Of a DNA stretch of 64,000 bases, positions 8,323 to 16,643 are shown one piece after another (the stretch's first letter is position 1; every line of letters starts with the position of its first letter). Position numbers and translations under genes: made by a program. The stretch is from Phyllobacterium myrsinacearum. Lineage in GTDB: Bacteria; Pseudomonadota; Alphaproteobacteria; Rhizobiales; Rhizobiaceae. Where the stretch lies: NCBI RefSeq assembly GCF_002980555.1, contig NZ_PVBT01000002.1:496001-560000 (forward strand), read 5' to 3'. The notes beneath the pieces are model-generated. The model ran no database searches. It saw only the letters and a list, made by a program, of their open reading frames with translations, and was not told the DNA's origin.

Positions 8323-8986
8323 GCAGGCTGTAGCCGGTGTTTCGGATGGTGTGCAGCAACGGAAACGAAAACGGCTTGTCGATCTTTGCCCTGAGACGGC
8401 TGATATGCGTCTCGACAACGCTGGTCTTCGGGTCAAAGTGAAAATCCCAGACGCGCTCGAGCAGCATGGTCCGGGTCAGGACGCGGCCCTCATTGCGGAT
8501 GAGAACTTCCAGCAAGCGGAATTCCCGCGGCTGCAGATCGATGAGGGTGCCGCCGCGCTTTACGGTTCGGCGCATGAGATCAACTTCCAGATCGGCGACG
8601 GCCACGGTGTTGCTTTCGCTTTGAAAGGGCGGCCGCCGGTGCAGCGCGTTGACACGGGCGGACAGTTCCGAAAAGGCGAATGGCTTGACCAGATAATCGT
8701 CACCGCCTGCCTCCAGACCCTCGACCCGGTCATCCAGCCCGCCGACCGATGTGAGAAACAGGACCGGTGTCTTCACGCCGGCCACGCGCAGCGCCTTGAC
8801 GATGGAGAGGCCATCGAGACCCGGAAGCATCCTGTCGACAATCAGAATATCGTATTCCGTGCCCGCTGCATGGGAAAGTGCGCTTCTGCCATCTGAAATC
8901 ACCTCGGCGATGTGTCCGGCTTCGGTAAAACCTTTGGCAATGTAGTCCGAAGTCTGCCGGTCATCCTCGATGATCAGTATGCGCAT
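8309..8986 (-). CDS. OmpR-family response regulator
   Basis: A 225-residue regulator. The receiver domain has IIEDD at the start, phosphoacceptor Asp in LIVDRMLPGLDG, and conserved Thr/Lys in FLTS and DDYLVKPFAF. A winged-helix effector follows (LQPREFRLLEVLIRNEGRVLTR, VVETHISRLRAKID). ATG 8986 is chosen because the family consensus MRILIIEDD begins there. It heads an operon with its kinase, a phosphatase and uppP. Palindromic CTTAC/GTAAG sites about 130-180 bases upstream are its likely binding sites. Confidence 0.94.
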   Translation of the reverse strand: MRILIIEDDRQTSDYIAKGFTEAGHIAEVISDGRSALSHAAGTEYDILIVDRMLPGLDGLSIVKALRVAGVKTPVLFLTSVGGLDDRVEGLEAGGDDYLVKPFAFSELSARVNALHRRPPFQSESNTVAVADLEVDLMRRTVKRGGTLIDLQPREFRLLEVLIRNEGRVLTRTMLLERVWDFHFDPKTSVVETHISRLRAKIDKPFSFPLLHTIRNTGYSLHAPH

Positions 8987-9114
8987 GTCCCGTCCCGAAT
9001 TCGTCCGTGTTGATCGACTGTAGCATAAACCAAATGCACATGATGTCTTGATGTGGATTCGCATCGTCTCCCATGGGGCGTACAGGCTTCTCGTCACGGC
9101 CACCTTTCCGGCAC

Positions 9115-9165
9115 TTTACAAATTGGTAAGAAAACGGCGCATGCCTGCGCTTACGAAATGGTAAG
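9115..9165. promoter_or_regulatory. Two CTTAC-n6-GTAAG-like palindromes, 35 bp apart
   Basis: TTTACAAATTGGTAAG (9115-9130) and CTTACGAAATGGTAAG (9150-9165) are near-identical dyads in the gap between the divergent response-regulator operon and the small membrane-protein gene. A further GTAAG half-site lies at 9183-9187. The 35-bp spacing (about 3.3 turns) and position suggest a response-regulator operator controlling both directions; this is inferred from position and repetition only. Confidence 0.55.
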
Positions 9166-9238
9166 GGCGGGGCGAAGTACCCGTAAGAATGGGCGTTCAC
9201 ACTCTCCGGCAATGAACAAACCATGCCGGAGAAACCCA

Positions 9239-9331
9239 ATGGATCGATACCTTGCGAAATACCCCACCCTGTTTATCGGAGCCGTGCTGTTGGCGGCCCT
9301 GCTGCTCTCGTTCCTGACCGTTCCCTCCTGA
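9239..9331 (+). CDS. Small single-helix membrane protein (30 aa)
   Basis: A 30-residue ORF: a short charged start (MDRYLAKYP) and one hydrophobic helix (about residues 11-27). GGAG at 9228-9231 is 7 nt upstream of the ATG, a good ribosome site for so short a gene. It lies directly downstream of the duplicated palindromes, so it may be a target of the adjacent response regulator. An 8-bp inverted repeat, GTTCCCTC/GAGGGAAC (9320-9337), overlaps the stop codon. No family recognised. Confidence 0.5.
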   Translation: MDRYLAKYPTLFIGAVLLAALLLSFLTVPS

Positions 9332-9443
9332 GGGAACTGCCACACCGCCACTTACGAACCCAATTACGCGCAGCAAACAGGCATGTGTTGCGTTCGGTTT
9401 GCCAGCCCTTTTCCCCCACCGATCATTCAATGGAGTTTTCACG

Positions 9444-9704
9444 ATGAAGAAATATGCCCTCTCTCTGTGCCTGTTTGTGCTCTCGACCAATCTTGTCACC
9501 TCGCAAAGCTTTGCCGCCGGGCCCGCACCTTGCGAAGACATGTTGAAGGATGTGCGCGCTGCCAAGGCCACGGCGAAGCTGAACGAGGCCGACAAGGCGC
9601 AGGTGGACCAGCTTGAAGCCAAGGGCGTCGAACGATGCAATGCGGACGATGACAAGCGCGCTGACGAATTTTTTGCGCAGGCTTTGAAACTGCTGGGCAA
9701 ATAA
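9444..9704 (+). CDS. Small exported protein, unknown function
   Basis: An 86-residue protein with a clear Sec signal peptide (MKKYALSLCLFVLSTNLVTS...FAAGPA, cleavage expected near residue 25). The remaining ~60 residues are helical and charged, with two cysteines (PCEDM and ERCNADDD) that could form a disulfide in the periplasm. The ATG at 9444 is chosen by the signal peptide and a GGAG about 8 nt upstream. It lies between the 30-aa membrane protein and the DUF347 protein, all reading away from the two-component operon. No named family recognised. Confidence 0.75.
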   Translation: MKKYALSLCLFVLSTNLVTSQSFAAGPAPCEDMLKDVRAAKATAKLNEADKAQVDQLEAKGVERCNADDDKRADEFFAQALKLLGK

Positions 9705-9735
9705 CTGATTTCACCGACCGGAAGGAACCCTGACA

Positions 9736-10524
9736 ATGGATGTCACCAGGCACGAGACACATGGGGCGCTCAACCGCGTCCCCGAGGTCAAAGTCGATTT
9801 TTGGCTGATCAAACTGATGGCTGTGACGATGGGAGAAACCGCCGCGGACTATCTGGCGGTGAATCTCGGTCTTGGCCTGTCTGCAACGTCCCTGATCATG
9901 AGCTCTATTCTGGTCGTGGCGCTGGTCCTCCAGTTCCGCCAGCGCCAATATGTTCCCTGGGTCTATTGGACAGCCGTGGTTCTCATCAGCATTGTCGGCA
10001 CGCTTGTCACCGACAATCTCGTCGATAATTTCCATGTTCCGCTGGAAGTGACCACGATTGTCTTCACGCTTGCTCTGATTGCGACGTTTGCAGTCTGGTA
10101 TGCCTATGAGAAGACGCTCTCGATCCATTCGATTTTCACCACGCGGCGGGAAGCCTTCTATTGGCTTGCGATCCTGTTTACCTTCGCTCTGGGCACTGCC
10201 GCAGGCGATCTGGTCGCAGAAAAATTCGGCTTGGGGTTCGCTGCGACCGGGCTGATATTCGGAGCAGTCATTGCGCTCATCGCGGTTGGCTATTTTGTCT
10301 TTCACCTCAATGCGGTGGTGGCCTTCTGGCTCGCCTACATCTTCACCCGCCCGCTCGGCGCATCGTTCGGTGATTTTCTCTCGCAGCCCATGGAATATGG
10401 CGGCCTGGGTTTTGGAACGATCATCACGAGCCTGATCTTCCTGGGATGCATCGTCGCCATCGTTGTCTATATGACCGTGATGTTCCGCAACGGAAACCGC
10501 AAGGCCGCAAGCCAGGCCGCCTAG
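9736..10524 (+). CDS. DUF347 / COG4705 four-repeat membrane protein
   Basis: A 262-residue polytopic membrane protein built from four internal repeats. Each has a small-residue turn: GETAADYLAVNLGLG (~residue 35), GTLVTDNLVDNFHVPL (~94), GTAAGDLVAEKFGLGF (~156) and GASFGDFLSQPMEYGGLGFG (~210). This is the pattern of the DUF347 family. The function is not established from sequence; the repeated Asp at the same position in each repeat would suit a pore or cation path. Start at 9736 follows GGAAGGA. It is probably co-transcribed with the small exported protein. Its TAG directly abuts the stop of the converging DedA gene. Confidence 0.85.
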   Translation: MDVTRHETHGALNRVPEVKVDFWLIKLMAVTMGETAADYLAVNLGLGLSATSLIMSSILVVALVLQFRQRQYVPWVYWTAVVLISIVGTLVTDNLVDNFHVPLEVTTIVFTLALIATFAVWYAYEKTLSIHSIFTTRREAFYWLAILFTFALGTAAGDLVAEKFGLGFAATGLIFGAVIALIAVGYFVFHLNAVVAFWLAYIFTRPLGASFGDFLSQPMEYGGLGFGTIITSLIFLGCIVAIVVYMTVMFRNGNRKAASQAA

Positions 10525-11163
10525 CTATTCCTGCTTGACCGGGAGTCCCTGCCGGGACGATCTGCCGGACATGCGGCGTCTGTAGATGGCAACGATGGCA
10601 ATGATCGACGTTTCCACCCCGACGAGGCCGACGGCGGCCCAGAATGCCGCCCGGAAGGGATCGTATTCGGACGTTCGCAAGACATATCCCAGACAGAGGA
10701 AAGGCGCGTTCCAAAGCATGCTGCCGAGCAGTGTTGCCACGCTGAAAATCTTGAAATCCAATCCCAATATCCCGGCAGGAAGCGCAAGATAGACACGCGC
10801 TGTCGGGATGGTTTGACCTGTCATGGTGACCCAGAAATGATTGCGCCGGTAAGCATTGGTCAGGCGTTCATAGAGCTTGGGGGAGAGAAATATGAACTTG
10901 CCATATTGCCCGACCTTCCGGGCCACGCGTTCGCCGCCCAATGTCCGGCCGATACCGAACCAGCAGCAGGCGCCGATGGTCGATCCCAGTGTTGTCGCTG
11001 CAATCGTGGCAATCAGGCTCTGCGGATCCGGTACGGTCATGCCCAGCAGCATGAGAAGGACATAGGACGGAAAGAGCGGAATGAACTTTTCCACGACGGC
11101 CAGGCCGGTGAGGCCGACAAAACCATAGCCGAGAAACCATGCCACCGTGCCAAGCTCATCCAT
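10525..11163 (-). CDS. DedA-family membrane protein
   Basis: A 212-residue protein of the DedA/SNARE-associated family: N-terminal hydrophobic region, GLAVVEKFIPLFPSYVLLMLLG, the TTLGSTIGACCWFGIGR stretch and the conserved GQTIPTARVYLALPAGILGL re-entrant segment. In the classic motif the first position is Arg (R-x-x-P-x-x-R); here it is GQTIPTAR, so the first Arg is replaced by Gln. Family members move undecaprenyl phosphate or other lipids across the inner membrane. ATG 11163 overlaps the upstream methyltransferase stop by 8 nt, indicating coupling. Its neighbours include UppP, which fits lipid-carrier recycling. Confidence 0.88.
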   Translation of the reverse strand: MDELGTVAWFLGYGFVGLTGLAVVEKFIPLFPSYVLLMLLGMTVPDPQSLIATIAATTLGSTIGACCWFGIGRTLGGERVARKVGQYGKFIFLSPKLYERLTNAYRRNHFWVTMTGQTIPTARVYLALPAGILGLDFKIFSVATLLGSMLWNAPFLCLGYVLRTSEYDPFRAAFWAAVGLVGVETSIIAIVAIYRRRMSGRSSRQGLPVKQE

Positions 11164-11755
11164 TGGCCCGGTCCTGTTCCGGCAGCGCGGCGCGGCGTTT
11201 GATCCGGTACACCGATGCCGGGGGGATATTGCGCATCGTCTTGCCGACAAAGCTTTCCTCAAGCTGCAGGTGATCCAGAATGGATTGCGGAACAGGACAG
11301 CGCGGACCATAGGTGATCTGGTAAAAGGCGCCGTCCGGGCGAAGATAGCGGAAGGCGCCGCTGAGAATCCCCTTCACCTGCCGCGGCGGCATGGTCAGAA
11401 CGCCCAAGCCGCTGACAACCGCACCGACCGTGCCGGGTTCGAACAGATTGAAGTCACCGATCCGCGCGGCGTCCATGCGCAGAATGCGCGCATGCGGAAA
11501 CCGTTTTCCCAGAAGCCGGGCGAATTCGGTGCTGTACTCCACGAGGGTCAGCCTTGCCTCCGGTATGCCCCGCTCAAGCAGCGACCGCGTGAACGGCCCG
11601 GTTCCCGGACCCAGCTCAAGAACCGGCCCCATATCCGCATCGATCTCCCTGGTCATGAGTGCGGAAACCCGGTTTCCCGACGGGAGTATGGCGGCGGTGC
11701 GCAGCGGATTGCGTATCCAGGAGCGCAGGAAGGGGAGAAGGTCAGCAACCGGCAT
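11156..11755 (-). CDS. Class I SAM-dependent methyltransferase, phospholipid N-methyltransferase-like
   Basis: A 199-residue cytoplasmic methyltransferase. LPFLRSWIRNPLRTAAILPSG at the N-terminus resembles the membrane-associating helix of PmtA-type phosphatidylethanolamine N-methyltransferases. Motif I is VLELGPGTGPFTRSLLERG, followed by LVEYSTEF and a conserved LRMDAA. This points to phospholipid headgroup methylation, but a paralogue with another substrate is possible because the wider genome is unseen. The gene is coupled to dedA by an 8-nt overlap. ATG 11755 is the only good start before the motif block. Confidence 0.78.
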   Translation of the reverse strand: MPVADLLPFLRSWIRNPLRTAAILPSGNRVSALMTREIDADMGPVLELGPGTGPFTRSLLERGIPEARLTLVEYSTEFARLLGKRFPHARILRMDAARIGDFNLFEPGTVGAVVSGLGVLTMPPRQVKGILSGAFRYLRPDGAFYQITYGPRCPVPQSILDHLQLEESFVGKTMRNIPPASVYRIKRRAALPEQDRANG

Positions 11756-12024
11756 GGCGTGCGCCTTTTGTGTAGAGGGTGCTGCGGCCAGCCTGCCGGT
11801 ATGCAGAGCCGCGATGTCGCTTTGATTTCATTGTTTCCTCGCGTGAATTGTCATTGACGGGGAAACGGTTGCCGTTTCTACATTGAGGCAGCGTGTCATA
11901 TGCGGACTTGTGAACACATTTGGCGCCGCAGCGGGGGAAGGGCCGGTTTCGATGCAAGCCAGCCTCAATGTACGCACGCTATCTTGCGTCATCTTGTTGG
12001 CGGGCAGGCTTATGGGGGACTGGA

Positions 12025-12699
12025 ATGCGGGTGTTGCTGGTGGAAGACGAGAAGGAGATGGTTGCGGCTCTGTGCAACGTCCTGACCCGTCAGAATATGA
12101 TTGTCGACAGCGTCTCGACCATTGCCGCTGCGGAATTCATGCTGAAGGACAATGTGCATGACGTGCTCGTTCTCGACCGTCGGCTGCCCGATGGCGATGG
12201 ATTGTCCCTGGTTCCGCGCTTGCGGGCAAACGGGCAGAACATTCCGGTTCTGGTCCTGACGGCGCGAGGCGATCTCAATGACCGCGTTGCCGGCCTGCAG
12301 GGCGGAGCCGATGACTATCTGGGCAAACCATTTGCCTTTGAAGAACTTCTGGCCCGGCTGCGTGCCCTTTTGCGCCGCCCGTCAAGCGTGGTGCCGGAGG
12401 TGGCGAAGATCGGCCAGCTGGCATTTGATTTCGAGCACCGCGAGGCCTGGGTCAAGGGCGAGCGCATCGATATGCCAAGACGCGAGGTTCTCGTGCTTGA
12501 AGCCTTGATGCGGCGCATGGGGCGCATGGTTCAGCGCGCCACGCTGATGGAGGCAGTCTTCGGCATGAATGACGAGATCGATTCGAACGCGCTGGATACG
12601 CATATCTCGCGGGTGCGCCGCAAACTCAGCGATGCCGGTGCAGGCGTTACCATCAATGGCGTTCGCGGCCTTGGCTACCTCCTGCGGGAGACGGCATGA
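12025..12699 (+). CDS. OmpR-family response regulator (second system)
   Basis: A 224-residue regulator with receiver motifs LLVEDEKEM, LVLDRRLPDGDG (phosphoacceptor Asp), VLTAR and DDYLGKPFAF, and a C-terminal winged helix (MPRREVLVLEALMRRMGRMV, ALDTHISRVRRKLS). The in-frame extension upstream to 11920 lacks receiver homology; ATG 12025 gives the canonical MRVLLVEDE start. It forms an ATGA-overlapped pair with the following kinase and is divergent from the PmtA/DedA pair. Confidence 0.93.
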   Translation: MRVLLVEDEKEMVAALCNVLTRQNMIVDSVSTIAAAEFMLKDNVHDVLVLDRRLPDGDGLSLVPRLRANGQNIPVLVLTARGDLNDRVAGLQGGADDYLGKPFAFEELLARLRALLRRPSSVVPEVAKIGQLAFDFEHREAWVKGERIDMPRREVLVLEALMRRMGRMVQRATLMEAVFGMNDEIDSNALDTHISRVRRKLSDAGAGVTINGVRGLGYLLRETA

Positions 12700-14057
12700 A
12701 ATTGTGGAGTTCGCGGTCGCTGAAATGGCGTCTCGTCAGCCGCCTGCTGCTTTTTGAAGCTGCGATCATCCTGTCGCTTCTGGTGGCCATTGTCGGCGGC
12801 CTGTGGAGTTCCGGCTATCTGATCGAGGATTATGAAGGCGGCAATCTCGATGTCCTGAAAGATGCCCTGTCCCGCAACGGCGCGGGTCAACTGGTTCTGC
12901 TGGATACGCCGGATATGGTGCAATTGCGTGGGGATGTCACCGATCTCTGGTTCATCATCCGCGACAAATCGGGAAATGAACTGTCGCAGGGGAGCATTCC
13001 TCCCGAGTTCGCACTGACGGGCGCCATGCTCGATCATCTGGCGGATGCGCGTCTGGCCGATGAGCCGGGACGTCCAAAACGGCCCGACGCCGTTGTCAAA
13101 TGGCAGGATACCGCTGCCGGGAATGTGCAGATATTCACGGGAACGCAAGGACACATGTCATTCAAGCGCATGATCGCCGGCGTGTCCGGCGGGATGATGA
13201 CCGTCATCATCCCTCTTTTCCTGGCAATGGCCCTGGCCAGCCTCGCCATAACCCCGCTGGTCGTGCGGTTTGCGCTGAAGGGGGTCAAGAGGGCTGCCGA
13301 CGAGGCTGCTCAAATCGCCTACGACAAGCGCGGCCTGCGTTTGTCGACGGCTGAAGTTCCTGAGGAGCTTGGCCCGCTCGTCAATGCGGTCAATGACGCC
13401 TTGAGCCGGCTGGACAAGGGATATGCCCTGCATGAGCGCTTTCTGGCGCAGGCGGCACATGAGCTTCGAACACCCATCGCGATCCTCAACACGCGTGTCG
13501 CAGCGCTGCCCGCAAGTGGCGAGAAAACCCAGCTTCTGCAGGATATATCAAGACTGGCCATCCTGAGCGGGCAGCTTCTCGACCTGCAACGGCTCAACCA
13601 TGCACCCATGCCTTTCGTGCCGGTCGACCTGGTGGGCGTTGCCGGACGCGTCGTGCTCGACCTCGCGCCGCTGGCCTTCGCGGCGGGGTATGAAATGTCG
13701 TTCGAACCCGATGCCGGTGAAATCATCGTCAACGGCGATCCGATGTCCATCGAGCGGGCGCTCACCAATCTGGTTCAGAACGCGATCGATCATGGCGGCG
13801 GCTCGGGCACGATCCTCGTCAAAGTGCTGCAAACCAAAGCCATTGTCGTGGCGGACGAGGGCGCAGGGATTTCCCGGGAGAAGCGCGAGGAGGTTTTCGA
13901 GCCTTTCAACCGCCTGCAGCCGCAGAGTTCGGGAACAGGCCTCGGCCTGAATCTGGTCAAGGAGATCATGCAACTTCACAACGGAGCCATCGAAATCGGC
14001 AATGGCCCTCTCAAGGGTGCCTGCTTCACGATGCGCTTCTCCGGCACGGCGGCTTGA
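12696..14057 (+). CDS. Sensor histidine kinase (second system)
   Basis: A 453-residue membrane kinase. The first helix is about residues 20-44, a periplasmic domain extends to about 165, and a second helix runs about 168-192. HAMP-like sequence leads to the H-box LAQAAHELRTPIAIL. Then come an N-box ALTNLVQNAIDHGGG, DEGAGIS and GTGLGLNLV. The start overlaps the regulator stop (ATGA 12696-12699). The HELRTP H-box is classical. The signal is unknown; the position beside lipid-modifying genes suggests envelope sensing. Confidence 0.93.
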   Translation: MKLWSSRSLKWRLVSRLLLFEAAIILSLLVAIVGGLWSSGYLIEDYEGGNLDVLKDALSRNGAGQLVLLDTPDMVQLRGDVTDLWFIIRDKSGNELSQGSIPPEFALTGAMLDHLADARLADEPGRPKRPDAVVKWQDTAAGNVQIFTGTQGHMSFKRMIAGVSGGMMTVIIPLFLAMALASLAITPLVVRFALKGVKRAADEAAQIAYDKRGLRLSTAEVPEELGPLVNAVNDALSRLDKGYALHERFLAQAAHELRTPIAILNTRVAALPASGEKTQLLQDISRLAILSGQLLDLQRLNHAPMPFVPVDLVGVAGRVVLDLAPLAFAAGYEMSFEPDAGEIIVNGDPMSIERALTNLVQNAIDHGGGSGTILVKVLQTKAIVVADEGAGISREKREEVFEPFNRLQPQSSGTGLGLNLVKEIMQLHNGAIEIGNGPLKGACFTMRFSGTAA

Positions 14058-14077
14058 TGTCCTGAGACGGAAGAGTC

Positions 14078-15340
14078 CTAGAAAAATGTCTTGAACACGT
14101 CCAGGATGTTATAATCCTCATCAACGAGATACATGATGTCCCATTTGTCGAACGTCGTGCACGGATGCGAAATCCCCAGGCCGATACGGTCGCCATAGGC
14201 AAGTTTCAAGCCGGGATCAAAGCGCATGAAACAATGCTGGTCGTTGATATCGATGATTGCACATCCGTCGGGAAGGTCCCGAACGCCGGTATCCGCATTG
14301 GCCATGAGCAGCGGTACCGGTAATCCGGCATCGGTGCCGCAATCGCGGCGGCCCGCCGTGAGCAGGGCAAGCCCGGGTTCGGGAACGGATTGCACATAGG
14401 CCCAGATTTCCAGTGCCCGCCGCAACCCGTCTTCTTCTCCAAGGATGGATTTCAGCTGGGTGTGGTGGTTGTGATAGAGCCCCGAGTCGTGTGTCACGTA
14501 GCAGCCGCTGCGCGTGACCACGCGCATTCCCGCCTTCGCCAGCTGTTCAATGACAATATGGTAATAGGACGAGCCGCCCGCGGTGACGATTGGCTCTTCT
14601 GTTCCGAACAGACCTTGTTCCCGGAATGATTGCGCCAGGGCGGCGATCTCGGCGACAAAAGCAGTAACAGCCTGCTCCGGCGCGCCGGATTTTGCCTTGA
14701 TCAGGCCCTCGAAGGCTTCAATTCCGGCAAGGCAGACGTCCGGCGTGGCGCGGATATGATGGGCAAGTTCGGTGGCGATGCCGTTGGTGCGGCAGCCGGT
14801 GCGCCCGCCGCTGTATCCGCGTTCGACGAGCAATTTGACCGGCCGGGTAAGATGGTTACGCCGTGCAGCGTCCGCGATGGCTGTCACACCCTCGATGCTG
14901 TCGGCGATCATCATGAAATCAAGGTCCGGCGCTTCCAGCATTCCGGCAATGGCATCGAGTTCGGCTGCACCCACGGCCTGGTTGGCAAGGATGATCCTCT
15001 GCGCACCGAACTGGCGGCAAACGCGCATCTGGTGGACCGTGGCAACCGTCAGCCCCCAGGCTCCGTCCGCAATCTGGCGGGCCATGATCTGCGGGCACAT
15101 GGTCGTTTTGACATGGGGCGCGATCAGCGCGCCGCGATCGGTGACAAACCGCTGCATCCAGCGTGAATTGTGCGCCAGCGCATCCGCACGGATCACCGCT
15201 GCGGGAAGCGGGACATCGCCGGCAAGCACGTTCCAATGCTGTCTGCCGACATCACCAAGCGGCATGCGCTTTCCGAATGGAAAACTCTTGATGCTGTCGT
15301 CCAGCATCAGGGCTGCGAGCGAATCCACATTGAAAGTCAT
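14078..15340 (-). CDS. D-serine deaminase / D-threonine aldolase-like PLP enzyme
   Basis: A 420-residue PLP enzyme with an alanine-racemase-type N-terminal barrel. The Schiff-base lysine is expected in LIAPHVKTTMCP. The C-terminal D-serine-dehydratase-like domain contains GISHPCTTFDKW, whose His and Cys match the zinc-binding pair of eukaryotic-type D-serine dehydratases. Likely reaction: deamination or retro-aldol cleavage of a D-amino acid in the cytoplasm. Start ATG 15340 gives the normal family length; the frame extension to 15622 lies inside the upstream oxidase gene. It lies 29 bases below that D-amino-acid-oxidase-like gene, supporting a shared D-amino-acid role. Confidence 0.85.
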   Translation of the reverse strand: MTFNVDSLAALMLDDSIKSFPFGKRMPLGDVGRQHWNVLAGDVPLPAAVIRADALAHNSRWMQRFVTDRGALIAPHVKTTMCPQIMARQIADGAWGLTVATVHQMRVCRQFGAQRIILANQAVGAAELDAIAGMLEAPDLDFMMIADSIEGVTAIADAARRNHLTRPVKLLVERGYSGGRTGCRTNGIATELAHHIRATPDVCLAGIEAFEGLIKAKSGAPEQAVTAFVAEIAALAQSFREQGLFGTEEPIVTAGGSSYYHIVIEQLAKAGMRVVTRSGCYVTHDSGLYHNHHTQLKSILGEEDGLRRALEIWAYVQSVPEPGLALLTAGRRDCGTDAGLPVPLLMANADTGVRDLPDGCAIIDINDQHCFMRFDPGLKLAYGDRIGLGISHPCTTFDKWDIMYLVDEDYNILDVFKTFF

Positions 15341-15369
15341 CAGCCGGTCCCTTTGATGCTGCCGAGATA

Positions 15370-16515
15370 TCAGGCTTGCAGCCGTTGAAATGATTTGAGT
15401 TCCTTTCGCGCGGGTGAAACGGATCCCGCGTCGAAACCGGCTTGAAGGATTGTGTCCGGCACCGCCTCGTGACAGGCAAGCGCTGCCGCCACCTTTGCCA
15501 GCGCCGGAGCGGTCTGTATGCCATAACCGCCTTGGCCGGCAAGCCAGAAAAAATTGGCGAGCGCGGGATCGTAGCCAACGACCGGACTTCTGTCGGCGGC
15601 AAAAGTCCGCAGACCGGCCCATCGGCGAGAGATGGAACGGACCGGCAGATCGGCCGCCTGCTGGATGCGGTCGACGGCGATGGCCACGTCCATCTCGTCG
15701 GCTTGCGCGTCACAGGGCTCGCTCGGTGTTTCGTCGGCCGGGGAGGCCAGCAGCTTGCCCGCTTCCGGTTTGAAGTAGAACTCTTCGTCAATGTCGAGCA
15801 CAAGCGGCCAGGAGGAGACATCGACACCATCCGGCGCGTCCAAAATCATCGCGGTCCGGCGCAGCGGCGTCAGGCCGATCCGTGCTGCACCGGCGGCCGC
15901 CGCCACATCATCGGCCCAGGCCCCGGCTGCATTGATGACCGTTGTGCCGTGGAAAGCACCATTTGATGTCGTAACGTCCCAGCCTGTCGAGCTCCGCTTC
16001 AGCGCAAGGACGTCCGCTGATGTTACGATGCTGGCGCCACGGGCGCGTGCGCCTTTCAAATAGCCCTGATGCAGGGCGTGGACGTCGATATCCCGGGAGC
16101 TCTCGTCCAGCAGCCCGTAGGCGACATAGCCGGGACGGATGATCGGCACGCGCTGGCATATGGCGGCGGGTGTCATGACCGGAGAAGCTTTTCCGCTGGA
16201 ACCGAGAATATCGGTCATTGCAGCAATGCCGTCATGCTGATCGGCACGGGCGATATAAAGGACGGAACGCGGGCTGAGCAGTTCATTCTGGGCAAAACCT
16301 TCGGGCGGCGCTTCATACATGCTGCGGCTTGCCCGGGTGAGTGCGCGGATCGCGGCATTGCCGTAGGTTTCGGAAAAGAGCGCTGCGGACCGCCCCGTGG
16401 TGTGATATCCACAATGGGACTCGCGCTCCACAAGAAGCACGGATGATTTGGCGGCCAGTTCATAGGCTGCCGAAGCGCCCGCAATGCCACCGCCAATGAT
16501 AATGAAATCGAACAT
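15370..16515 (-). CDS. FAD-dependent D-amino-acid-oxidase-like oxidoreductase
   Basis: A 381-residue DAO-superfamily flavoprotein. The N-terminal dinucleotide fold FIIIGGGIAGASAAYELA is followed by LLVERE and HTTGRSAALFSETYG, the last matching glycine/D-amino-acid dehydrogenases. A C-terminal FAD contact GQGGYGIQTAPALAKVAA is intact. It probably oxidises a D-amino or secondary amine substrate. AGGAGTG lies just before ATG 16515. It is divergent from the XRE-cupin regulator and shares a promoter region with GAAAAT/ATTTTC repeats, so that protein probably regulates it. Confidence 0.88.
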   Translation of the reverse strand: MFDFIIIGGGIAGASAAYELAAKSSVLLVERESHCGYHTTGRSAALFSETYGNAAIRALTRASRSMYEAPPEGFAQNELLSPRSVLYIARADQHDGIAAMTDILGSSGKASPVMTPAAICQRVPIIRPGYVAYGLLDESSRDIDVHALHQGYLKGARARGASIVTSADVLALKRSSTGWDVTTSNGAFHGTTVINAAGAWADDVAAAAGAARIGLTPLRRTAMILDAPDGVDVSSWPLVLDIDEEFYFKPEAGKLLASPADETPSEPCDAQADEMDVAIAVDRIQQAADLPVRSISRRWAGLRTFAADRSPVVGYDPALANFFWLAGQGGYGIQTAPALAKVAAALACHEAVPDTILQAGFDAGSVSPARKELKSFQRLQA

Positions 16516-16541
16516 GTATCACTCCTGAATTTAGCGTATAA

Positions 16542-16576
16542 GAAACTTAATTTTCTTAATGATCAAGTAAATTTTC
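16542..16576. promoter_or_regulatory. Pair of GAAAAT/ATTTTC operator-like sites
   Basis: GAAACTTAATTTTC (16542-16555) differs at one base from the perfect palindrome GAAAATTAATTTTC found at 24589-24602. A second, weaker copy ending AAATTTTC lies at 16563-16576. They sit in the AT-rich gap between the oxidase and the XRE-cupin gene, where an autoregulated HTH protein would bind. Confidence 0.6.
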
Positions 16577-16643
16577 CTTATCGCGTCGGCAGACGCGCTG
16601 TAGTAGCGTAATTCGCTATAAAATGTAGGATGATAGAATTATA

